A stretch of DNA of 64,000 nucleotides, taken from NCBI GenBank assembly GCA_963978545.1, contig OZ021727.1:15388743-15452742 (forward strand), in the 5' to 3' direction. Positions 1 to 10,885 of this stretch are shown here, one piece after another (positions within the stretch are counted from its first letter, which is position 1; each line of letters begins with the position of its first letter). The position numbers and the translations under genes are program-made. This stretch comes from Linyphia triangularis (lineage: Eukaryota; Arthropoda; Arachnida; Araneae; Linyphiidae). The notes beneath the pieces are model-generated. The model was not told the origin of the DNA. It was given only the letters and a program-made list of their open reading frames with translations, and made no database searches.

Positions 1-29
1 GAGAATAAAAAAAAAATCCACATTCTTTG

Positions 30-67
<38 letters not shown>

Positions 68-641
68 ATAATATGCAAACATTTCTTTGATTATTCAGAC
101 TATCTCTTATTGAATTTTTTTGACACTCAGAATTTGAAATAAAGAAATAAGCAATTGTACCAAATTTAAAATTATTAATAATTTGCAAAAAGTTTCGTTC
201 AAATTCATTAGTTAATTCTTGAACAAACTCAAAACTTATTTTCACACACAAATCCAACTATTTAACTTACAAAATTATAAACAGATTTAGTTAATATCTT
301 TTTATTGCCAATTAGTAAAAATTAATGCAAAAAACAATAATGAGAATGCGGTAAGTATTTATAATCTTTTCACGTGTTTGTCTGTTTGTTTGTTTAAAAA
401 TTACATATTTCTAATAAATATCACTTTAAAAAATTACAATCATTGCAAGTTATGGCTAATCGTTCAACACAGAAAAATCTTTTTCAAAACATCTAGCAGA
501 AATTAAATATCAATTGATTACATGACCTTGAAAATACACATATTATCATAATATCAGATTGTGTTGTGTTAAATACTTCATTTTAATTTCTTTTTGTACA
601 TAAGCTTAAACAACTTTAATTTTTAACTACTCATATTTCAG
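1..641. other. intronic or upstream sequence
   Basis: Non-coding AT-rich sequence before the first visible exon, most likely an intron because it ends in a good acceptor. It has an A-run at about 39-65. I see no exon in it. Confidence 0.4.
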
Positions 642-689
642 GAAAGAAACTTGGAGGATTTTCTCAGTTTGGACAAAAATATTATAGCA
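642..689 (+). CDS. RasGEF gene, first visible exon
   Basis: 48 nt, phase 0, 16 codons ending in LSLDKNIIA. It is flanked by a TTTCAG acceptor and a GTAAGT donor. It supplies the opening of the catalytic domain, which in the family reads roughly L-x-L-D-P-x-x-I-A. A different frame (KKLGGFSQFG) is also open, but only the chosen frame continues in phase into the next exon. Confidence 0.6.
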
Positions 690-3600
690 GTAAGTACTTT
701 AACATATTTTAAATAAATAATTGCTTTCATATTATAAATAAATTAATGTTAAAATAATTTATAATTAGTATGATTACTGTGCGGATTTGAATACAAACTT
801 AATTATCTATAATACTGATGATATTTTGTAAATTATATATGATGACAAATTAAATATTTTATAAAAACATATTTAACTTTCTTTTTTAGCATCAAATAGC
901 AATGATGAATTGGAATGTGTACAGAAATCTCAAAAGAGAGGTAAGTTATGTTCCAAAATACTTTCCTTTGAAATGTTTGAATATTTTAGAAAAATATGGA
1001 AAAAAAAAAAAAAATAACGTTACAAGTATAAAATCTTCAAAACCCGTTTCGTATCCTTACGCACATGTCACGTGGATTAACAAAAAAAAGCTTATATTTA
1101 AAATAAAATAAAGAAGAATATTGACTTTGAAAATAATTATGGGAAATATGCTACTTAAACATAGAGTTTCTTACTATAGTTAAAAAAAATCATATAAGAT
1201 AACCCGTAACGATGGTTGTATACGACATCACAATCTGTTTCCTGCATAAAACTTCATTGTATGCAAATTTTTTACCTATGCTCTAATTAAAAAACGCTAA
1301 GTTAAAAAAAAAATATTACTACAACTATCATTATTCCTTTAATAAATTTAAATATATAAAAGCAAAGCTTCTGATTCAAGAAATAAGATAATTTAAATCT
1401 ATATGATTTATCCTATCATAATTGATAATAACATTTTTTTGTATCAGTACTTTTAAGTTTATATTTAAACTTATAATTCACACACCATAACATATATATC
1501 CCAAAATATAACATATAGAATAAATTTCACGAATTGTGGTATTAATTAATGTTCAAGTTTAAAAATTACGAAAATACTTTGTAATAATTTACTGATCATA
1601 AAACATCTTTTTCAGGATATAGAGAATAATGAAACCTCATCATCAGAAATTATCGACAAACTAAATGAAAATTATGAAATGGTATGTTATATTTATTAAG
1701 TGCATCTGATTATTTGTCGTTTATATAAGTTACTTTAAGTGTTTCATAACCTCAATTATTTACGTTACCATTTAGAAAATAAGAAGCTAGTGCAAAATGA
1801 AAAATAATGTTCTTGAAATCATCACTGGGACGTTTAAAAATTTTATAATAATATTTCTAAATCTTTTTGTTTAGGATGAAAATCTTGCAACTCAGTTTTA
1901 ACATACTTTTAAATGACCAGTGGAAAAATAACTTTTTAAGTTAATTTCATCCTAAACACAGTACAGTATCTTATAACAAAATTAGTTAGTCATTATTAAA
2001 AAAAATATAAATGCTCTTAAAATGCGTTGGCTGCTACTGAAAGATATATTTGTTACGCTTCTTCAGACACAGTGCAGAACATAGATGGTTGTTTAAAAAC
2101 CATACAATACACCCCAAACAGATGTGTTTTGTTTATTTATGCATCCATTAGAAGATTTTTATAAATGTATTATTAACAGCAATTAACTCTTCTAGGTATA
2201 TTTATGGACATTGGAAACAATATTGTCAGCAGAAGAAATGAAAAGTCGGTGCAAAGTTATTAAACAGTTCATTGTTATTGCACGTGCCTTAGTCATTAAA
2301 AATGATCTCAATGCATCTCATGCTGTTATAAGTGCACTTCAAAACTTTGCAATTGAGCGATTAGACAAAACTTGGAAGGTAGGTATTTTGATTATATTAT
2401 TTTGTAAAGGTCTCTTATTCTTGATATTTTATTTTAATAAGAGAGATTGAGTTGTAGTTTGTATGAATACTTGGTTCTACACTAAATCTAAAAGGTTAAA
2501 TAGGTTTACAGAATAATTATTTTCCACCTTAATCCAGCATTGGATAATGATAGTTTATTTTTAAAGATATAGATTTAAACTTAACATGAAATATCTAAAT
2601 ACAAGCTATTACATTATAGTATAATAATTTAAGAATTATGAATAAACAACTCAATGAAAGAGTTTTTAATAAAACCCTTTTCAGTTACCTAATTGATGCT
2701 AAAGGTTTTCCTCTACTTGCAATATAGACTTTATGACACAGAAAGCTATCACTATTTATGCGAAATAAAAATAAAAATAAATAAAATAAACATTGTAATA
2801 GCTTCAAAAAATTAGTTTTACGTTTAAAATTTCCTTTTTTTCTAAAATTACTTAATGTTTATGTGGCAATGAAAAAAGTTTCCCGAAGAATAAATTCAAG
2901 AAATTATCTATAATCTATCTTTCAAAATAGTTTTAAACGAACTAGTTAATTATTAAATTATTATCTTTTTCTCATTCAGAAAATGTCTACAAATAAAATG
3001 AAAATGTTGAAAAAGCTCAATCGTCTCTTTTCTGAACAAGACAATTACTTCAATCTGACGAATCACATGAGAGATGTTCACTCAGTAAACAATATATGCA
3101 TTCCTTATTTAGGTATGTAAAATATTATTTAAGTTTTGTAACTATTGGTTGCTAGATAAGTTCTGTTATTTTTTTTATATGGGTTGATTGAATTATCAAT
3201 TTTATTTCTTTAATGGATATTTATTATTTTTTGCTTAGTATCTACTATTTAATGTATTCAATTGAATAATTTCTGTCACTTGCGCTTCATGACCTGCAAA
3301 ACAGCCCTATAATCAACTTAATACTAACTGTTACCTATTTGACTGCCAAAATTGCAGGACTGCCAAATTCTTGGAATGGATATCGAAACCTATTGTATTT
3401 TAAGCAAGCTTTCGTATCATGTACTATGTTATTTTATGTGGGATTTTATTTTAAAATTTCCCTTAAAATATGAATGTACTAAAAGTAATTTGTTTTAATG
3501 ATACCAGAAATATCTATATTAGTAATATTAAAAGTAGTAATATCAATAGAATTAAACGTTGAGTATGGGATTTCAATTTACTATTAAACGATTTTCAGTA

Positions 3601-4954
3601 AACCATGCCATAAAAAAAAAAAAAAAATATTTGTTTTCATTTTTATGATACGATCCAGAAATTATACAACTCATGCGTTGAAATAAAATGATTAAATTTA
3701 AGCTAACAAATCAGAATTCTGTACAAATTATTAAATAAAACTCTTATTAACCCTAATATTTTGACACTTTTTGTTATTTTTTAAAAATAAGGTAGGGTTG
3801 TTATCTTATATACATTTAGCAATCTCTAAATGCAATCTTATACAAAGACTACTTTATCAGTCCAGCTGTCATGCTGAAAAAATTTCTGGTTTAACTTCAA
3901 ATATTGAGGACATGAACTATAAGTCAAATCAAATGTCGAAAACAAGTAAAAAGCAATTGATCAATTTGGAGTTGTTCTAACTCATTTAGACTATATTTGA
4001 ATTTTTCGGACAAGTGAAAAGTATACATCCTTTTGAAAATAATATCACATTCATAAGTGTATACACAAAAAATGTATTGGAAGTGCTTCAAGTTTTGGCT
4101 AAAGACTTTGATATTAATTTTATCAAAATTTTCTTTAAAATCCAATATTGATTACACCTTCGTAATTGAAAGTGAAATTAAAATTCTTTTTTGATGAAAT
4201 GTTTTAAAATTAACTATCACTAATTAATTAAGTATATACTCACAAATTCCTGGAATAGTATAAACGAATAGTCTATTTAAAAATTTCTAATTCAGACAAA
4301 CTAACTTATGATTATTTTTTAAATCAATATTGAATTCATGTTTCATATACATACATATAAGTATTTTAGGAATATCTGTACAAAATTCACGGGTATTTAA
4401 GCTTGAGTAACAATCGCATCCTAGTGGAAGTGCTTGACTAGAATGCGTTGACAGTATTAACAACAACTTAATATATGAGTTATAATATCTGTAGTTAGAG
4501 CACCTCCTCTCTACTCGAAACATTCACATTTAAGATAAGTTCTTAACAATTTCCATTTTCTGCAGATCTCTTCTTGAAAGATTTCAATGCAACTCGATAT
4601 CTTCAATATGACAAAAGAATTCTCACTTTAAGAAGAAATGCAGTAATTCTTGAAGATATACGAAAACTAAAAAAGTTTCATATTGGTAAGGCGATTTTAT
4701 CATCATTTTTTAAGATTAAAGTAAGCATACATTTCTTTGCAAACTTGGAACTGGTTTGCTGTTAAAATTGGATTCGAATAAATAAGCAGAAGAAAAAATA
4801 TTTTTAAACACATTTGATTTATTTCATAATTTTAAAAACAATATCTGATATTTTAATATGTATGTAAATTATATTCATCAATTTTCAACTTGAAATATGT
4901 CGTAACCACTCTAAAGTCACTAAAAAGTAGCTTAGAGTTACTTCAATAACTTTA

Positions 4955-5002
<48 letters not shown>

Positions 5003-6881
5003 ATGTAAAGTTTACATACCAATGCAGATTAAGATTTTGACATCTAACGTCTCAAATTATTACAGTTAAATTAATTCAATAGTATAACTTTTGTTACTTT
5101 AAAAAATTTTATACACAAAATGATAATACTATACGATGGTACGACGCATCATTTATTGAATTCTGCAATAACCTAAACTTAATTTTATGATTATATATTT
5201 CGCAAATTTTCGAAATACTCTATTTAAGAGTCAGAAAGTTAGATTTCAGGCAAAATGTAGCTCAAAGTTGCAGCAAGACATTTTACTCCATTTCATGAAC
5301 GGGGTAAACTATAGTTTGCTTGATTGACATACGCTTGTGATTGCATTATAGTCGTTACTAGTAGTGGTAAAAGGTGTATATTGCTAAAATGATGTTGTTT
5401 ACAAAACTTAGTAAAGTTATAAAATTTTTCTCCGTTTTCACCAGTGATAATTTAATGGCAACAATTATAAGAAATATATTAGTCAAATAGTTTTCTTTTA
5501 AGCATTAATTATTTTATTTTCAATTTTCCATACGTTAACATAGGGTAATGAAAGTATTGTTTTTTTTATAACAAAGTTATCTATTCTGGCGAAAATTTGA
5601 TCGGAAGTTTATTGTTTTAAATTTTAATAATGACCGTCTTATACGCTTACTGTTGCATGATAAAATAAATATTTTAGTTCAGTTAAAATTTCCTAATCAT
5701 ATTTTAGCTTAGCATATACAATAACCCATATTTAAAGCCAGACTGAGGCAATGTACATATTTTTTGACTCAGTTTTTTTTTAATTAAGGTTTTTTTTATA
5801 ATTTTTTCTCGTTTGTGTTCGTAATTTGAAACAAATAATTGAATGTCAACTTTTTTTCAATTAAAAGATATTGGAATATTAAATTTTATTTCTGAAAATA
5901 TTATTCTTGCAGATAATTCATCAACAACTCAAGTATCATATGAGTGCAATGATGTATTGAAATTCACGTCGTTGAAGTTGAATAAAACGAGAATTGAAGT
6001 GGAAGCTAATGAGTAAGGGAAATTTATTTTTAATGATATATCCTCGGATTTAAAACGAAATATATAAAAACATATTTAAATAACAGTTGAGGAGAGTTTG
6101 ACGAATTCTTATGCACACCTTTCTCACCCATACTTGTAACGTTATTTACTTATTTTAATTTTGACTAATATAAAAAGCTGATATTTGCAGTTTTGTATAT
6201 AGCTTTTTCTTCAATGTAGTTAATTTTTATGGAATATAAAGTGTAATGTAAGCTTTTAAAAACTCTTATTTGACTGAAGTCAATCACTAAAAATTGCACT
6301 CGATTCTTAAATATTAGGTTAAAATATACAATTACCTGTTGAATGTTAGTCCATTGTAAAAGGGAGACGTTTAAAGGCCTATTGATAAGCAGATGATCTC
6401 TTAGGGTAACATCTTCACTACAAAGCTTTCGGTCACTAATCGAAAACTATTCAATATGTCCATAGTTTCATTTCAAAGACTTTTCAAAAAAATTAAAGCC
6501 TTATTACTTTTTCGCCACCGTAATTAAACATTTTCCATTATCCAAAACAACTTATTTTTCAAAAAACCGTTTGTTAATAAGTTTGAAAATAATTACATGA
6601 AGTAACCTTCCGATTTACAAATTGAAAATTATCCTTATATTGACATAGTTGTTTACATTGTTGACATTGTTTACTGTACTTCTAAATTTAGTTGAAAGCT
6701 CAGTACAAATATTTATAAATTCAAACTATATATCGTCAACAAATGTAGAATAACTTATTTAAATAGTATTAACAGATGTGAACTTCGTTTCAGTCGCAGT
6801 CGTTTACTAGAAGCTCCAAAAAGGTTTTACCGAATTATGAATGTATCGGATATAAGCCTTGATCAAGAAAACCAACTTTAA
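642..6881 (+). CDS. RasGEF (CDC25-homology) domain gene, 3' part, eight spliced exons
   Basis: RasGEF proteins load GTP onto Ras-family GTPases at membranes. I joined exons 642-689, 890-940, 1616-1681, 2196-2378, 2980-3112, 4566-4685, 5913-6012 and 6794-6881. All have AG acceptors and GTAAGT/GTATGT-like donors, and the phases match (789 nt, 262 residues plus TAA). The domain runs in family order: the LSLDKNIIAHQIAMMNW start, the RCKVIKQFIVIARAL helix, NDLNASHAVISALQ, ERLDKTW, then NNICIPYL and FLKDF, and the RRNAVILEDIRKLKKF helix. The usual PYLG is PYLD because the split codon reads GAT, and the DLTF-like stretch is FNAT, so catalytic competence is uncertain. The last ~70 residues do not resemble a canonical C-terminal hairpin. 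The first visible exon is preceded by an acceptor, so the 5' end lies before the window. The family is inferred from memory of the domain pattern. Confidence 0.72.
890..940 (+). CDS. RasGEF gene, exon HQIAMMNW
   Basis: 51 nt, 17 codons, TTTTTTAG acceptor and GTAAGT donor. It encodes HQIAMMNWNVYRNLKRE, matching the A-x-Q-L-T-L-L-x-x-x-L-F-x-x-I start helix of RasGEF domains, although LT is replaced by AM. An open reading frame runs through the donor into the intron, but it has no family resemblance past 940. Confidence 0.65.
1616..1681 (+). CDS. RasGEF gene, acidic linker exon
   Basis: 66 nt, 22 codons (DIENNETSSSEIIDKLNENYEM), with a TTTTTCAG acceptor and a GTATGT donor. It is acidic and Ser/Asn-rich. 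It sits where RasGEF domains have a variable loop between the first helix and the W-x-x-x-I-L segment. Confidence 0.6.
2196..2378 (+). CDS. RasGEF gene, core catalytic exon 1
   Basis: 183 nt, 61 codons, TTCTAG acceptor and GTAGGT donor. It carries the most diagnostic blocks: W-T-L-E-T-I-L-S, R-C-K-V-I-K-Q-F-I-V-I-A, N-D-L-N-A-S, and the closing I-E-R-L-D-K-T-W-K. These align with the family pattern R-x6-F-I-x-I-A-x7-N-x-N-S-x-x-A-I-x-x-L and R-L-x-x-T-W. Confidence 0.78.
2980..3112 (+). CDS. RasGEF gene, core catalytic exon 2
   Basis: 133 nt, ending in phase 1. TTCAG acceptor, GTATGT donor. It encodes a lysine-rich helix (NKMKMLKKLNRLFSEQDNYF), then the N-x-x-x-H-M-R-D stretch and I-C-I-P-Y-L, equivalent to the P-C-(I/V)-P-(Y/F)-L motif before the Ras-contacting helices. 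Confidence 0.75.
4566..4685 (+). CDS. RasGEF gene, core catalytic exon 3
   Basis: 120 nt, TTCTGCAG acceptor and GTAAGG donor. It encodes D-L-F-L-K-D-F and then L-R-R-N-A-V-I-L-E-D-I-R-K-L-K-K-F, matching the x-Y-L-x-D-L and K-R-R-x-x-x-x-I-L-x-x-I-x-x-x-Q blocks. The split codon across the 1.45-kb intron gives Asp where the family usually has Gly. Confidence 0.72.
4958..4998. repeat. poly-T run of 41 nt in the last-but-one intron
   Basis: An uninterrupted T tract inside the intron 4686-5912. It could be the poly(A) tail of a minus-strand retroposed sequence, but no body was recognised beside it. Confidence 0.8.
5913..6012 (+). CDS. RasGEF gene, penultimate coding exon
   Basis: 100 nt, TTCTTGCAG acceptor, GTAAGG donor, phases match on both sides. 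It encodes a stretch beginning DNSSTTQVSYECND with no recognisable motif. If the following intron were retained, translation would stop at once (GAG TAA), so retention would shorten the protein by only the last 29 residues. Confidence 0.55.
6794..6881 (+). CDS. RasGEF gene, terminal coding exon
   Basis: GTTTCAG acceptor at 6787-6793; the CDS ends in TAA at 6879-6881. It encodes RSRLLEAPKR and a tail ending DQENQL. It is in phase with the previous exon. The DNA right after the stop is homologous to sequence at about 17.75 kb, which is not part of any gene I can see there. Confidence 0.55.
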
Positions 6882-7080
6882 ACAAGCATTGCCACTTTTG
6901 CCTGCTGTCTCAAGTAGAAAAACTTGTCCTATTTACAGTTGATGGTGTGGCTCTGGATGTTGATTCTTTATCGATTGATGTCAAGAAACATTTGTTATTA
7001 CATATGATAAAAAATGGACTCAGCGTTAAACTTTTAACTAAATTATAAAAATGCACATGGAAAGTCTGTATTTTCATAAA
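6882..7080 (+). repeat. RasGEF 3' UTR segment duplicated at 17.75 kb
   Basis: The sequence from ACAAGCATT through CTGCTGTCTCAA, AAAACTTGTC and on to about 7050 matches 17754-17930 by eye, with substitutions and small indels. The similarity begins essentially at the stop codon. Confidence 0.6.
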
Positions 7081-7142
7081 CAATTACTTCGATTCTGATC
7101 AATTGATTACTGTACTTCCAAATTTACTTGTTGATATTTGGT

Positions 7143-7148
7143 AATAAA
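7143..7148 (+). terminator. poly(A) signal AATAAA of the RasGEF gene
   Basis: A canonical AATAAA about 260 nt after the stop codon. It is followed within 20-45 nt by a GT-rich stretch (TTGTGTGTTT, TGATGTGTGTT) suited to a downstream cleavage element. The 3' UTR would be about 6882-7165. Confidence 0.55.
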
Positions 7149-7169
7149 CTTCATTTGTTTTCTATCTTG

Positions 7170-7962
7170 TGTGTTTATTTGATGTGTGTTATAAACTTCG
7201 TGTGTCTTAGCAAATTATAATTGAGCCGATTCAACACAAGTAGCATTCTCCATTTTTCTGCTTTTGAGCAAATTGTATTAAAAAATAATGTGCGTTTGAT
7301 ATGTAATCATACTTTATCAATAAAGATTTATCTTTAAACTATAACAGATTATGAAACCCTATAAGCCCTTATTTGTTGCAAAGTAACAAAGAGATGGAAC
7401 CACTCTTGTTTAGGAGAATAACATATTTGATTCTAAAAAACTGAAGAGAGTGACTTATAATTTCAACTGATTATAAATGTTAACTAGTACTTAGTATACC
7501 TAGCCCTGTTTTAAAATATGGGGTAAACCAACCTATGGTACTTTTCAATTAATAAAAGTTTACATAGAATGAAAAATGCAATATTTTTGTTCACTTGAGA
7601 ACTAGATATAACTTGTATTCAATTGTAATATACTATTAATACTTATTTAGCTTCACTTAAACTCATAACTTAAATACTTATTTAAATGTAATATACCATA
7701 TACCTTACTTTTGCTCACCTTAACCTTCATTACTATTTTGAAGTATATTAAAAAAGGCAAAAGTATGTGAATACATTTTTTAATGTAAAGGTTTTCCTAT
7801 GACTTTAGTTTAAATGACTTTAAACTAACTCTGGATTAACCAATCAGTATATATAATAGAATCTACAATATTTATAAGGGAAAAAAACAATTTAGTTTGC
7901 TGGTATAAATAAATAGAAATGCCTAGAAATATATGTAGATTAGCAATTTGAAAAGTATCAGG

Positions 7963-7998
<36 letters not shown>

Positions 7999-8530
7999 GA
8001 GCTACTGTTTGATGATAATACACAAATGGAAAACTATTTTCCTGCGTTTCTTAGCAATTGACTTTTAAACATTATTCAGATAACGTTTTTGGGGTTACAC
8101 TGAACCTGTCTTTATGGTTAACTGCCATAACTCACTTAAAAGAATAATGATCCCACCCTCTTTTATATCTTGTCAGAATATACACGAATCACCTTTTGTT
8201 CATCAACAGTAAGGAGAAACCTTACAAGACATCAAAACTTCTCTTTGGAAACAAGCTATTATTCTAGCTATCCCCAAACACTTTCTATAGACCATCTATC
8301 TATCAAACGGCTCGTGAATATGGCACGCTATAACAACTTCACCCAATATCCCAAAAGGTCATATAGTCATCTGATAGCGCGACGACCGGCTCACCAATTC
8401 TTTTTTTTTTTTTTCTTTTTTTTTTTTCTTTCTTTTTTTCTTTTTTTTTCTTGTCGCCAATTATTTTTCTCATTGATATGCAAAGAGGTTATTCGCTGAA
8501 GTCTATTCGTATCACTGAATGGAGTATGCG
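7170..8530. other. intergenic, no gene seen
   Basis: AT-rich sequence with an A-run at about 7968-7997 and a pyrimidine (T with C) tract at about 8400-8451. The 109-codon frame at 8170-8499 translates this tract into polyphenylalanine and is not credible. Confidence 0.6.
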
Positions 8531-10440
8531 TGCAAAAAGAGGTTTTGTTGCACTCTCTTTTTTAACTCTTTTTGGAAATGTCGAATAAAGTATACTATTG
8601 TATCATTTTGAGAGGAGTTTTTAGATCGATGTAAGGGAAATGAATCGTTTGATTGAATAGATTTCAGATGTTAGGTATACTCGTACGTTACTGTTCCGGG
8701 ATAAATTAGTCAGGGACCTTCTTAAGGACGGAACAATTATCCATTGAAATATCCAGTCACTCATTACTTTATCAGTTGTGTATTATAGGTCTGAGACTAA
8801 AAGGTACGTAAGTAAAAGCTCATTATAAATGCTAAAATTATCTTATGAAACAGATTTCTTTAAAAGATTACATATCAATATGAAATATGTTAAAATACTA
8901 ATTGAATAAATATCTGAACGTTTGGTAATATTGCACAGGATTTTAATTATCAACGTCAAGGGCCAAATCTTATAAAGAAAAGAATTAGTATAAAATTGTC
9001 AAATTCAAAATCTCTAAGCGCTTGTGCATTATTAGTTATTTTTTTTATCAAGATGAATAAAAATAGTCTAATCGAAAAATAGTAATCCAACTAAAATATT
9101 TCATAGTATATATTTTTTTCTTAAATGATTACACATCAATATAATGTACGAACTATTTACAATGGTTTAATTATGCAATGCTTTTATAAATAACAGTATC
9201 GATTGAACTGCGTGATATACTGATATGCCTATGTCACAGAAAAGAATATTATTTTTGAATCACCAAATTCAAGCACTCTAAATACTTATTGTTTTATTAG
9301 GTATCTGAAACAAATGTGGGTGAATTCAAAAAGGTATTAATCCATATGAAACATGTCGTAAAACAGGTTTTTCTTTTATCATGGTTATCACTAAAACAGG
9401 TTTACGTGTTAATCCTCAAAATCATCCCAATGGAGAAACACCCCAAGACAAGAAGCTGTCTAAATTGATAATCAAATACCTTAAATGGTTCTGGAAAGAT
9501 TGAACAATTCATGCCGAAACTTAAACATCGTTCCAAAATACTTGATAAAAAAAACAAAAAAAACAAAAAAAAAAAAACATGCCGAAACCATCACAAAACA
9601 TATTTTTTACCCCTCTGTCCTTTCTTATAACATTATATTTTAATTTTAAAACTCTGCTTCAGCATTTCAAAACTTCATGTATATTTTACCCAGCACTGGA
9701 AGTCATTGGCCGAGATTCGTAGCAAAGGACAGTCTGCAACTGTCCACATCAAGATTGGACAGTATTGAGCGATATTGGCCAATGTACTAATGACGTTGAT
9801 CGTCCATTTGCCAACACTCATTTTCAAAAGGATATTTTACTTGTAGTGTAAAAAATTATATTAATGCAAAGTTAACTTATAAACCAATTATTATAAAGTA
9901 TACACATTGGTGAATTGCCATAAACTTTTTAATTCATTGAGCTTAAATGATGAGACATCTTTGGAGAAGCCAAGTGTCTCAATCAAAATACAAACAACAA
10001 ACAGTGCATGTTAATTATTAAAAAGTCAATTTTAAAGAGACAATAATACTTTAAGGTGATACATCTTCTGTTCTAAAAGCAATTTCACAAATGCAAACAC
10101 CATGAAGAAAAGTTAAATTTTTCTGAAAGTTCCATTACAAAACTGCAAAATCCTTGAATGAAAAATTCAGCAGGAAACGTTCATCGTTTTCCCACGAAAA
10201 ATGTTTGTAATGTGAAGAAAGAAAAAAAAAAAAAAAGGAAAACCACTAAAATTTCGAAGCATACGACAGATAGAAACGTAGAAAGATATGCAATTCAATA
10301 AAAGGCTGAATAAATATTTCAAGCTTTTTTGTAATAAAGAAGATTTCCTTGAATTTTCCGGATGTTTTTGGTTCTCAAAAGGTAAAATAAATAAGGAATT
10401 ATTTTACTGAGAATCATGTAGATGAATATTTATTTGAAAC
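8530..10440. repeat. decayed duplicated block, copy 1
   Basis: Two segments match another part of the window in the same order and orientation: 8585-8665 with 19543-19605 (shared GAGTTTTTAGATCGATGTAA-like string), and about 10040-10440 with 20105-20520 (shared CAGGAAAC, ACCACTAA, TTCGAAGCAT and TCAAAAGG blocks). The part at 9565-9840 also resembles 45130-45380. No coding capacity is seen. Confidence 0.55.
9565..9840. repeat. dispersed repeat, shared with 45.1-45.4 kb
   Basis: Shared blocks are CCGAAACCA..., CTCTGTCCTTTC, a CATTTCAAA stretch, CAGCACTG and GATTGGCC/CATTGGCC motifs with GTAGCAA. They occur in the same order at 45150-45370, so this is a dispersed repeat, well diverged. Confidence 0.5.
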
Positions 10441-10543
10441 TTTGCAGCATTTTAAGGATCTATTTCAATTTTCTTGGATAAAATGTTTTTCTCAAGTTTA
10501 CTTTAATCAAATCTTCATTTGGCAAAAAATGAATACCTTAAAA

Positions 10544-10885
10544 CAAAAACTGAATATTAAAGACAAATATATTGCTTTTTTTATACATGTATACAACGAA
10601 TTCATTCATAATAATATGCGAACATGACCAAAACTAAATATCAAAGAAAAGGATATGACTTTTTTTAATACATGTATACAACGAATTCATTCATAATAAT
10701 ATGTGAACGTGGCCAAAAGTAAATATCAAAGAAAAATATATGACTTTTTTTAATACATGTATACAACGAATTCATTCATAATAATATGCGAACATGGCCA
10801 AAACTAAATATCAAAGAAAAAGATATGACTTTTTTTAATACATGTATACAACGAATTCATTCATAATAATATGTGAACGGGGCCA
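10544..10885. repeat. tandem array, four copies of an 85-bp unit
   Basis: The anchor ACATGTATACAACGAATTC starts at 10585, 10670, 10755 and 10840, an exact 85-bp period. The later three copies are nearly identical; the first is more diverged at its left end. The array stops at about 10885 with GGGGCCAACG. The short frame at 10442-10627 is an accident of the array edge. Confidence 0.92.

Noticed and set aside
902..1111. 69-codon + frame
   Set aside because: It is exon 890-940 read through its donor site into the intron; family resemblance stops at the splice site.
8170..8499. 109-codon + frame
   Set aside because: Its C-terminal third is polyphenylalanine from a pyrimidine tract; no motif elsewhere.
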